A stretch of 5,478 bases of DNA from Hyphomicrobiales bacterium (GTDB lineage: Bacteria > Pseudomonadota > Alphaproteobacteria > Rhizobiales > Xanthobacteraceae): assembly GCA_003133345.1 (NCBI GenBank), contig PKXB01000185.1, positions 1 through 5,478 on the forward strand. The letters run 5' to 3'. The notes under the pieces were generated by a model. The model had not been told where the DNA came from and did not search any database. It saw only the letters and a program-made list of their open reading frames with translations. Both the position numbers and the translations under genes were made by a program. Within the stretch, counting starts at the first letter, position 1, and every line of letters starts with the position of its first letter. This document shows positions 1 to 5,478 of this stretch, piece by piece.

Positions 1-89
1 CGGAAATCGGGACCACCTCTGTGTGCATGGCGCCGCAGTCTATGTTATCCCGCCCGCGACAAGATCAACACTTTGGCAGCTTCCCCGCA

Positions 90-1295
90 ATGCCGATTTC
101 ATCGATGCAGAACCCCGGCGAGCCACGGTCGCAGGCTCGCTTTCTCAACACGCTGCTGCTGCTATGGCTCGCCGGCACCGGCCTACGGCTCACCATCCTT
201 GCGGTTCCACCGGTAATCCCGCTGATCCACGATGGCCTCACGCTCAACGCCACCCAGATCGGCATTCTCACCGGCCTGCCTTCGATGCTGTTCGCGTTCG
301 CCGCCGTTCCCGGCTCACTGTTGATTGCACGGCTCGGCGTGCGGACGGCGCTGGTGGTCGGGCTCGGCGTCACCGCGATCGGCGGCGCGTTGCGCGGCGC
401 GATCCCCGATGTGGCGTGGCTCTACGCCATGACTATCGCCATGGGAGCCGGCGTTGCGATCATGCAGGTGACCATGCCGCCGGCGGTGCGCGCCTGGTTT
501 CCGGAGCGCATCGGCTTTGCCACCGCCGTTTACACCAATGGCCTGCTGATTGGCGAAATCCTCCCCGTTGCGTTGATGCTTCCGCTGGTGCTGCCGCTGG
601 TCGGCGGAAGCTGGCAATGGGGCTTCGTGGTCTGGAGCGCGCCAGTCGCCGTTATCGCCGCCCTGGTGCTGGCACTGGCGCCGGTATCGGCTAATGGACT
701 GGCATCCGCTGCGCGCCGCCGCTGGTGGCCGGACTGGAACAATCCGCTGATTTGGCGGCTCGGCATAATGCTCGGCACCATCAACGCCACCTATTTCGCG
801 ACCAACGCCTTCCTGCCGGATTACCTCAGAAGCAACGGACAGAGCGAATGGATCAGCGCGGGGCTATCCGGACTAAATGCCGGCCAGGTGCCGGCATCGT
901 TCCTGTTGCTCGCGATCGCCGGCCGCCTGGAGCGCAAGGCGTGGCCTTACGTCGCTTGCGGGCTGCTCTGCGTGATTGCGACCGGCGGGATCGTGTTCGG
1001 TTCCGGCGCCTGGATCGTGGCGGCGGCCACGGTGCAGGGCTTTGCCGCCTCAGCGATCCTCATTCTGATCCTGGCGCTGCCGCCTTTGCTGAGCGCGCCG
1101 GATGACGTGCATCGCGTCACCGCCGCCATGTTCACCATCAGCTATAGCTGCGCGGTGATCGTGCCGGTGATCAGCGGCATGGCCTGGGATCTGAGCGGCA
1201 TCGCCAGCTTTGCCTTTGCGCCGATCGCGATCTGCGGCATCATCCTGGTCGTCCTGGCGCCGGCGATCAATCACGTTCATCAAGCAGGGAGTTGA
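90..1295 (+). CDS. MFS transporter, CynX/NimT (cyanate/nitroimidazole transporter-like) family
   Basis: Predicted inner-membrane secondary transporter of the major facilitator superfamily; its substrate cannot be read from the sequence. The protein is almost entirely hydrophobic segments, consistent with about 12 helices, and its length (about 401 residues from this start) is usual for the family. The loop after helix 2 (GSLLIARLGVR) is the degenerate MFS motif A. The stretch MPPAVRAWFPERIGFATAVY, followed by TNGLLIGE and then SWQWGFVVW, matches the CynX/NimT pattern as I remember it. The open frame extends up to a GTG at 21 and ATGs at 27 and 42. I prefer ATG 90 because the codons before it (TCT, TTA, CGA, CAA) are unlike the rest of the gene and that segment is not membrane-like. 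No good Shine-Dalgarno sequence supports any of these starts. ATG 105 is another option. The stop lies 3 bases before the thioesterase gene, which suggests co-transcription. Family call fairly sure, start uncertain. Confidence 0.85.
   Translation: MPISSMQNPGEPRSQARFLNTLLLLWLAGTGLRLTILAVPPVIPLIHDGLTLNATQIGILTGLPSMLFAFAAVPGSLLIARLGVRTALVVGLGVTAIGGALRGAIPDVAWLYAMTIAMGAGVAIMQVTMPPAVRAWFPERIGFATAVYTNGLLIGEILPVALMLPLVLPLVGGSWQWGFVVWSAPVAVIAALVLALAPVSANGLASAARRRWWPDWNNPLIWRLGIMLGTINATYFATNAFLPDYLRSNGQSEWISAGLSGLNAGQVPASFLLLAIAGRLERKAWPYVACGLLCVIATGGIVFGSGAWIVAAATVQGFAASAILILILALPPLLSAPDDVHRVTAAMFTISYSCAVIVPVISGMAWDLSGIASFAFAPIAICGIILVVLAPAINHVHQAGS
1286..1291 (+). promoter_or_regulatory. Ribosome binding site of the thioesterase gene
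   Basis: AGGGAG lies 7 bases before ATG 1299, inside the last codons of the transporter gene. It is the best Shine-Dalgarno match seen at any gene start in this window. It fixes the thioesterase start and implies that the two genes are translated from one mRNA. Confidence 0.75.
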
Positions 1296-1298
1296 CCG

Positions 1299-1697
1299 AT
1301 GCGCCCGATTCCGGTGGGAGCGAAGGGGACCTACACGCTGCGCGTGACGCCCGCGCATCTCGCCAATCAGTTCAAGGACGTCAGCCTGCCGCAGGTGTTC
1401 GCCACGCCGATGATGGTGACCGCCATGGAGAACGCCGCGCTCAACGCGGTGCGCGACTATCTCGATGCGGGCGAGAGCGCGGTCGGCACCGGCGTCAATG
1501 TCCGCCATCTGGCGGCGACGCCGGTCGGCCATCAGGTGACCGCCGTGGCCGAGGTGACCAAGGTCGACGGCCGCCACATCGAATTCAAGGTGAATGCGCG
1601 CGACGAAACCGAGGAGATCGGCAACGGCACCCATGAGCGCATGGTGGTCGACATGGGCCGGCTCGACCAGCGGCTGAAGGCCAAGAAGCGGCCTTAA
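1299..1697 (+). CDS. FlK-family hotdog thioesterase
   Basis: Small cytoplasmic acyl-CoA thioesterase of 132 residues, close to the 139 of fluoroacetyl-CoA thioesterase FlK of Streptomyces cattleya. It would hydrolyse a short acyl-CoA to the acid and CoA. Seen in the sequence: VFATPMMV at 33-40, MENAA at 43-47, RHLAATPVG at 69-77 and IGNGTHERMVV at 107-117. T36, E44 and H70 have exactly the spacing (8 and 26) of the FlK catalytic Thr42, Glu50 and His76. In an ungapped alignment from memory of FlK, its Phe33 and Phe36 (substrate-gating residues) correspond to D27 and L30 here, so fluoroacetyl specificity is not expected. The physiological acyl-CoA is unknown. ATG 1299 is supported by AGGGAG 7 bases upstream. 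The gene follows the MFS transporter by 3 bases and is probably in its operon, so a link between acid release and transport is possible but unproven. No convincing terminator follows. Confidence 0.88.
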   Translation: MRPIPVGAKGTYTLRVTPAHLANQFKDVSLPQVFATPMMVTAMENAALNAVRDYLDAGESAVGTGVNVRHLAATPVGHQVTAVAEVTKVDGRHIEFKVNARDETEEIGNGTHERMVVDMGRLDQRLKAKKRP

Positions 1698-1718
1698 TCA
1701 CAGCCTCCCGCAAGGCCC

Positions 1719-1747
1719 TTGAATCCAGCCTTTAGCCGCAGTATGCA
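1719..1747 (+). promoter_or_regulatory. Putative sigma-70 type promoter for the XRE-hyf operon
   Basis: TTGAAT at 1719-1724 is separated by 17 bases from TATGCA at 1742-1747, an acceptable -35/-10 pair. It lies in the only AT-rich stretch of the window, upstream of the XRE gene. A second -10-like box, TATACT at 1771-1776, lies only 12 bases before the ATG but has no good -35 partner; if used, the mRNA would be nearly leaderless. The 91-base gap 1698-1788 contains no open frame or RNA gene I can support. The only stem seen after the thioesterase stop (GCCT/AGGC, 1703-1716) is too weak to call a terminator. Inferred from sequence alone. Confidence 0.35.
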
Positions 1748-1777
1748 TCAAGAACTACATCCTATATATCTATACTG

Positions 1778-1790
1778 ATGTTTAAAACAT
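1778..1790. repeat. 13-base perfect palindrome overlapping the XRE start codon, possible operator
   Basis: ATGTTT and AAACAT form a perfect inverted repeat around a central A. The right arm ends within the ATG of the XRE gene (1789-1791). The symmetry is seen directly. That it is a binding site for the adjacent regulator is an inference from its position and from the habit of small XRE/Cro-like dimers of binding short palindromes at their own promoters. The site is AT-only apart from one G and one C, so chance is possible. Confidence 0.45.
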
Positions 1791-2031
1791 GATAACCGGC
1801 ACTCAAATGCGGGCAGCCAGGGCGCTGCTCGGCCTCGACCAACGCGAATTAGCGCAAGCGTCGGGCCTGTCGCTGCCGACCATCCAGCGCATGGAATCCT
1901 GCGACGGCGTGGTGCGCGGCAATGTCGACTCCCTGATGAAGCTGGTCGATGCGCTCGCCGCCGGCGGCATCGAATTGATCGGCGAAGGCGCATTGAGCAG
2001 CGGCGGCGGCCGCGGGGTGCGGCTCAAATGA
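1789..2031 (+). CDS. Short XRE-family helix-turn-helix regulator
   Basis: DNA-binding protein of 80 residues that is essentially one Cro/C1-type HTH domain. Residues 5-16 form the first helix, QRELAQAS (18-25) the second and SLPTIQRME (28-36) the recognition helix after the usual G26 turn. RGNVDSLMKLVDALAAGGIE (43-62) gives the closing helices. The tail (65-80) is glycine-rich and probably disordered. No ligand-binding, metal-binding or dimerisation domain is visible, so any signal must reach it by another route. This architecture looks like a short regulator type I recall as abundant in Bradyrhizobium-like genomes. No Shine-Dalgarno precedes ATG 1789; the upstream bases are AT-rich and a palindrome overlaps the start. 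The stop TGA overlaps the ATG of the hyfB-like gene (ATGA, 2028-2031), implying translational coupling and a common mRNA. It may autoregulate the hyf operon; this is inferred. Confidence 0.85.
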   Translation: MITGTQMRAARALLGLDQRELAQASGLSLPTIQRMESCDGVVRGNVDSLMKLVDALAAGGIELIGEGALSSGGGRGVRLK

Positions 2032-4040
2032 TGGTCGTCTACGCGCTTTACGGCGTGGCGGCGCTGGTGGTCTTGGCCCCGGTCGCGATCGCGCTCAGCG
2101 CCTCGCCGCGCGGCACCAGCGTGGTTTATGGCGCAAGCCTGATGATCACGTTGACGCAGGGTATGATCGCGCTGCTGAGCCTATTCGGATACTCCGACCC
2201 GTCCTCCACCGTGACGCTGCCACTCGGCCTGCCCTGGCTGGGCGCGCATTTCCGCATCGACGCGCTGGCGTCATTTTTCCTGGTGGTGGTCAATCTTGGC
2301 GGCGCTTCGGCGAGCCTGTTCGCGCTCGGCTATGGCCGTCACGAGCACTCCCCGCAACGCGTGCTGCCGTTCTATCCCGCCTATCTCGCCGCCATGAATC
2401 TCGTGGTCATGGCGGATGATGCCTTCAGCTTCCTGGTGTCGTGGGAATTCATGTCGCTCACGTCCTGGGCGCTGGTGATCGCGCATCATCGGATCAGCGA
2501 GAACGTGCGCGCCGGCTACATCTATCTGTTGATGGCGAGCTTTGGCACCCTCGCGTTGCTGCTCGCCTTCGGCCTGCTCGCCGGCGCCGATGGCAATTAT
2601 GCCTTCGACGCCATGCGTGCTTCGCATCCTTCCGCGGCGCTTGCCGCTTTGGTGCTCGTGCTCACGATCGTCGGCGCCGGCTCCAAGGCCGGCGTGGTGC
2701 CGCTGCATGCCTGGCTGCCGCTTGCGCACCCGGCCGCGCCCAGCCATGTCTCCGCGCTGATGAGCGGCGTGATGACCAAGGTCGCGGTCTACGGCTTGGT
2801 ACGTATCGTGTTCGACCTGCTGGGACCGCCGGACTGGTGGTGGAGCATGGCTGTGCTCGCCGTCGGCGGCATCACCGCGGTCATGGGCGTGCTCTATGCG
2901 CTGATGCAGCACGATCTCAAACGCCTGCTCGCCTATCACACGGTGGAGAATATCGGCATTATTTATATCGGGCTCGGCCTGGCGCTAGCGTTCAAAGCCT
3001 ATGATATGCCGTTGGCCGCCGCGCTCGCCCTGACCGCCGGCCTGTTCCATGTGTTCAATCATTCCGTCTTCAAGAGCCTGTTGTTCTTTGGCGCCGGCGC
3101 GGTGCTCAACGCCACCGGCGAACGCGACATGGAGCATCTCGGCGGGCTGATCCACCGCATGCCGCAGACGGCTTTCGTGTTCCTGGTCGGCTGCGTGGCG
3201 ATTTCGGCGCTGCCGCCGCTCAACGGCTTCGTGTCCGAATGGCTGACCTTCCAGGCCATTCTGCTCAGCCCGCAATTGCCGGCCTGGGGCCTGAAATTCC
3301 TGGTGCCCGCGGTCGGCGCGCTGCTGGCGCTGTCGGCGGCGCTGGCCGCCGCCTGCTTCGTCAAAGCCTTCGGTGTGAGCTTTCTCGGCCGCGCCCGTAC
3401 GCCTGCCGCCGCTCAGGCACAAGAGACCGACAGCAATTCGCTCGCCGCCATGTACTTTTTGGCCGCGCTCTGCCTCGTTGCCGGAATTCTCCCCGGCTTC
3501 TTCATCGACGCGTTAGCGCCGGTAACCAAAAGCCTGGTCGGCGTCAGCATGCCGCATCAGGCCGGCGTGGAGTGGCTTTCGATCGTGCCGATCGCCGAAA
3601 GCCGCAGCTCCTATAATGGACTGCTGGTTTTCATCTTCGTGCTGCTAGCCGGCTCGACCGCGGCCTTTGCCATTCATCGGCTGGCATCCGATAAACTGCG
3701 GCGCGGACCGGCCTGGGATTGCGGCTATCCGGACCCGAGCCCGGCGACACAATATACGGCGTCGAGCTTCGCCCAGCCAATCCGCCGCGTCTACGGCACA
3801 TCCGTGTTCCGCGCGCGCGAGATCGGCGAGATTCCGCCGCCGGGCGCAACGACGCCCGCGCGCCTGACTGTCGAGTTGCGCGATCTGATCTGGGACGCAG
3901 CTTACGCGCCGGTCGCCGAGGCCATCGGCTACGCTGCCGAAAAGCTCAATTACCTGCAATTTCTCACCATCCGCCAATATCTCTCGCTGGTGTTCACGGC
4001 GCTGGTGATCCTCCTGCTGGTGCTCGCGATATGGCAGTGA
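2028..4040 (+). CDS. hyfB: Hydrogenase-4 subunit B-like proton-translocating membrane protein
   Basis: Large integral membrane subunit (670 residues, similar to E. coli HyfB) of a hydrogenase-4/formate-hydrogenlyase-type complex. It belongs to the NuoL/NuoM/Mrp antiporter-like family and is expected to move protons across the inner membrane. Seen: SWEFMSLTSW at 138-147, GAGSKAGVVPLHAWLPLAHP at 216-235, MTKVAVYGLVR at 249-259, HDLKRLLAYHTVENIG at 295-310, HVFNHSVFK at 341-349 and PPLNGFVSEW at 396-405. Likely channel residues are E140, K220, K251, H345, K349 and E404. The spacing of 31 between the two lysines and the glutamate in the late helix resemble NuoM (K234, K265, E407), while the H/K pair resembles NuoL (H338, K342). 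The C-terminal part, with CGYP at 565-568 and TQYTASSFAQPIRRVYG at 574-590, is typical of HyfB/HycC and separates it from plain complex I subunits. The start overlaps the XRE stop by 4 bases; ATG 2031 is the alternative. Intact, no frameshift seen. Confidence 0.93.
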   Translation: MMVVYALYGVAALVVLAPVAIALSASPRGTSVVYGASLMITLTQGMIALLSLFGYSDPSSTVTLPLGLPWLGAHFRIDALASFFLVVVNLGGASASLFALGYGRHEHSPQRVLPFYPAYLAAMNLVVMADDAFSFLVSWEFMSLTSWALVIAHHRISENVRAGYIYLLMASFGTLALLLAFGLLAGADGNYAFDAMRASHPSAALAALVLVLTIVGAGSKAGVVPLHAWLPLAHPAAPSHVSALMSGVMTKVAVYGLVRIVFDLLGPPDWWWSMAVLAVGGITAVMGVLYALMQHDLKRLLAYHTVENIGIIYIGLGLALAFKAYDMPLAAALALTAGLFHVFNHSVFKSLLFFGAGAVLNATGERDMEHLGGLIHRMPQTAFVFLVGCVAISALPPLNGFVSEWLTFQAILLSPQLPAWGLKFLVPAVGALLALSAALAAACFVKAFGVSFLGRARTPAAAQAQETDSNSLAAMYFLAALCLVAGILPGFFIDALAPVTKSLVGVSMPHQAGVEWLSIVPIAESRSSYNGLLVFIFVLLAGSTAAFAIHRLASDKLRRGPAWDCGYPDPSPATQYTASSFAQPIRRVYGTSVFRAREIGEIPPPGATTPARLTVELRDLIWDAAYAPVAEAIGYAAEKLNYLQFLTIRQYLSLVFTALVILLLVLAIWQ

Positions 4041-4990
4041 TGATCCGCGGTTTCGCCTTGCAAGGCGCGCAGATGCTGCTGGTGCTGCTGCTCAGCCCGC
4101 TGCTCACCGGCTTCGTGCGCAAGGTGAAGGCGCGCCTGTTGCGCCGGCAGGGTCCGCCGCTGCTACAGCCCTACCTCGATCTGATCCGGCTGATGCGCAA
4201 GGATGTGGTGCTGGCGGAAAGCGCGTCATGGCTGTTCCGCGTCATTCCCTACATTGTCGTCGCCGGCACCTGGGTGGCGGCCTCGCTGGTGCCGACCTTC
4301 GGCAGCGGTCTGATGTTCTCCTGGTCGGCGGATCTGATCGCCATCATCGCGCTGCTCGGCAGCGCGCGCTTCTTCCTGGCGCTCGCCGGACTCGACGTCG
4401 GCACCAGCTTCGGCGGCATCGGCTCGAGCCGCGAGGTGATGATCGCCTCGCTGGCGGAACCCGCGATGCTGATGATCGTGTTTACGCTGGCGCTGATCGC
4501 CGGCTCCACTCAGCTCTCGACCATGGCCGCCTACATGCTGTCGGGCGAAGAGGGCCTGCGGGTTTCGCTTGGCCTTGCGCTGCTCGCGCTGATCATCGTG
4601 GCGATCGCCGAGAACGCGCGCATCCCGATCGACAACCCGGCAACCCATCTCGAGCTCACCATGGTGCACGAGGCGATGGTGTTGGAATATTCCGGCCGCC
4701 ACCTCGCGCTGATCGATCTGTCGTCCGAACTCAAACTGCTGCTCTATATCTCGCTGATCGGCTGCCTGTTCGCGCCGTGGGGCATCGCCGGACCCGACGC
4801 CAGCGCGCAGGCGCACGCCATCGGCGTAGTCACATACCTGGCGAAGCTCGCGGTCGGCGGCTTCCTGCTGGCCGTGTTCGAGACCGCGATCTCCAAAATG
4901 CGCGTGTTCAGGGTGCCGGCATTCCTGGGCGCGGCGCTGATGCTCGGCCTGCTCGCCACCTTGCTGATGTTTGTCTCGCGGAGTCTTTAG
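4031..4990 (+). CDS. hyfC: Hydrogenase-4 subunit C-like membrane protein (NuoH-like)
   Basis: Membrane subunit of the complex I subunit 1/NuoH family, in the HyfC/HycD branch. It would anchor the hydrophilic hydrogenase arm and couple it to proton movement. Length is 319 residues (E. coli HyfC is about 322), nearly all in membrane helices. Seen: LLTGFVRKVKARLLRRQGPP followed by LLQPY (24-48), GTSFGGIGSSREVMIASLAEP (124-144, in two parts GTSFGGIG and SSREVMIASLAEP) and the strongest signature, ENARIPIDNPATHLELTMVH at 194-213, followed by EAMVLEYSG. The last replaces the E-rich loop of NuoH and is characteristic of hydrogenase-type subunits. ATG 4031 overlaps hyfB by 10 bases; ATG 4040 (TGATG, 1-base overlap, 316 residues) is equally plausible, and neither has a clear Shine-Dalgarno. 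The open frame continues upstream to 3719, but there it is out of frame inside hyfB and R/G/A-rich, so it is not coding. No hyfD follows; the next gene is hyfE-like. Confidence 0.93.
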   Translation: MAVMIRGFALQGAQMLLVLLLSPLLTGFVRKVKARLLRRQGPPLLQPYLDLIRLMRKDVVLAESASWLFRVIPYIVVAGTWVAASLVPTFGSGLMFSWSADLIAIIALLGSARFFLALAGLDVGTSFGGIGSSREVMIASLAEPAMLMIVFTLALIAGSTQLSTMAAYMLSGEEGLRVSLGLALLALIIVAIAENARIPIDNPATHLELTMVHEAMVLEYSGRHLALIDLSSELKLLLYISLIGCLFAPWGIAGPDASAQAHAIGVVTYLAKLAVGGFLLAVFETAISKMRVFRVPAFLGAALMLGLLATLLMFVSRSL

Positions 4991-4993
4991 AGA

Positions 4994-5478
4994 ATGCGTG
5001 GCATCTCCTTCGACGTCGCTCATATGCTGGCCGGCTCGCTGGTGCTGGTGAGCTTCATGCAGCTCTATCAGGACCGGCTCTATGCGCTGCTCAATATCTT
5101 CGCGTTGCATGCCTTGGTCCTGGCCGCATCGGTCGCCTGGCAGGCCTTCATCCAGGATGCGCCGCATCTTTATCTGACGGCGCTGATCGCGCTGGTGTTC
5201 AAGGCCATCGTCATCCCGGTGGCGCTGCACCGGATCATCGTGCGTCTCGGCATCCACCGTGAGATCGAAACCGTGGTCGGAGTGGGCCCGGCCATGCTGC
5301 TCGGCATGGGGCTGGTCGCACTCGCCATGGTGGTGATGCTGCGGGTGACTGCGGAAGCCGATCCGCTGGCGCGCGAGGATCTTGCGTTTGCGCTGTCGGT
5401 GGTGCTGCTCGGCCTGTTGATGATGGTGACACGGCGAAACGCCGTGAGCCAGGTGATCGGCTTCATGTCGCTGGAAAA
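4994..5478 (+). CDS. hyfE: Hydrogenase-4 subunit E-like membrane protein (partial, cut at the window end)
   Basis: The first 161 codons plus two bases of a membrane protein; E. coli HyfE has about 216 residues, so roughly a quarter is missing beyond the window. The visible part has several hydrophobic helices (about 8-23, 29-51, 58-79, 95-117, 129-146). There is an amphipathic or polar loop HRIIVRLGIHREIETVVGVG at 79-98 between the third and fourth. TRRNAVSQVIGFMSLE at 146-161 is the conserved HyfE entry into its NuoK-like part; it resembles RRNLLFMLIGLE of E. coli NuoK, so E161 may correspond to the functional Glu36 of NuoK. The expected role is a small proton-path subunit packed beside HyfC in the membrane arm. 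ATG 4994 is 3 bases after the hyfC stop, with a weak AGAG just before it. Tight spacing indicates the same operon. A hyfF-like gene would be expected next. Confidence 0.9.
   Translation, partial: MRGISFDVAHMLAGSLVLVSFMQLYQDRLYALLNIFALHALVLAASVAWQAFIQDAPHLYLTALIALVFKAIVIPVALHRIIVRLGIHREIETVVGVGPAMLLGMGLVALAMVVMLRVTAEADPLAREDLAFALSVVLLGLLMMVTRRNAVSQVIGFMSLE

Noticed and set aside
1050..1634. 194-residue minus-strand frame over the MFS/thioesterase junction
   Set aside because: It spans two well-supported plus-strand genes and has an Arg/His/Asp-rich composition typical of antisense frames in GC-rich DNA.
1299..1697. Fluoroacetate resistance gene (flK)
   Set aside because: The catalytic triad fits, but the gate phenylalanines are missing and no fluorinated-metabolite gene is nearby, so only the family name is supported.
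1703..1716. Possible terminator after the thioesterase gene
   Set aside because: The stem GCCT/AGGC is only 4 base pairs and has no T-run after it.
1997..2022. CGG-rich low-complexity stretch at the end of the XRE gene
   Set aside because: It encodes the Ser/Gly-rich tail of the regulator; it is too short and irregular to call a functional repeat.
2271..2939. 222-residue minus-strand frame inside hyfB
   Set aside because: H/R/E/Q/G-rich shadow of the conserved hyfB frame, with no domain and no ribosome binding site considered convincing.
3719..4030. Upstream extension of the hyfC frame into hyfB
   Set aside because: The 104 extra residues are Arg/Ala-rich and soluble-looking, lie inside a conserved part of hyfB in another frame, and precede the expected HyfC N-terminus.
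4226..5262. Open frames of about 343 residues on both strands (4226-5257 minus and 4228-5262 plus) across hyfC/hyfE
   Set aside because: Their translations are dominated by R, H, D, Q, G and A without any recognisable domain. They run across the hyfC-hyfE junction and mirror the high-GC third-position bias of the true frames, so they are shadows.
1..5478. CRISPR array, tRNA/rRNA, insertion sequence or phage attachment site
   Set aside because: I saw no spaced direct repeats, tRNA-like cloverleaf, transposase frame or terminal inverted repeats; the window is almost fully occupied by ordinary coding genes.

Overview
The window reads as chromosomal DNA from a high-GC alphaproteobacterium, most likely of the Hyphomicrobiales (Bradyrhizobium/Rhodopseudomonas type). 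The basis is the strong G/C preference at third codon positions, tight head-to-tail genes with ATGA/TGATG-style junctions, and proteins that resemble what I remember of that group. These are the very short XRE regulator and the HyfC-like protein. The taxonomic call is an inference from recall, not from a search. All supported genes lie on the + strand.

Left block (about 1-1697): a major facilitator superfamily transporter of CynX/NimT type is followed 3 bases later by a small hotdog-fold thioesterase of the fluoroacetyl-CoA-thioesterase (FlK) family. The thioesterase has a clear Shine-Dalgarno sequence inside the end of the transporter gene, so the two probably form one transcript. The thioesterase keeps the Thr/Glu/His triad of FlK at identical spacing but lacks the two phenylalanines linked to fluoroacetyl selectivity. 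A general acyl-CoA hydrolase is therefore more likely than a fluoroacetate resistance enzyme.

Junction (1698-1788): about 90 bases, AT-rich towards the right end, hold the only obvious promoter-like sequence in the window. A perfect 13-base palindrome overlaps the start codon of the next gene.

Right block (1789-5478, continuing past the window): an 80-residue XRE-type DNA-binding protein overlaps by 4 bases the start of a hydrogenase-4-type membrane module: hyfB-like (antiporter/NuoL-NuoM-like), hyfC-like (NuoH-like) and hyfE-like (NuoK-like at its visible end, cut by the window edge). The genes overlap or lie 3 bases apart. Together they would form the proton-translocating membrane arm of a group-4 [NiFe]-hydrogenase or hydrogenase-related complex. 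The catalytic subunits (HyfG/HyfI-like) and HyfF are not in view. Compared with the E. coli order hyfABCDE, hyfA is not directly upstream and hyfD is missing between hyfC and hyfE. The most interesting point is this compact complex, led by a translationally coupled mini-regulator that has no sensor domain. Whether the complex still makes or uses H2 cannot be decided here.
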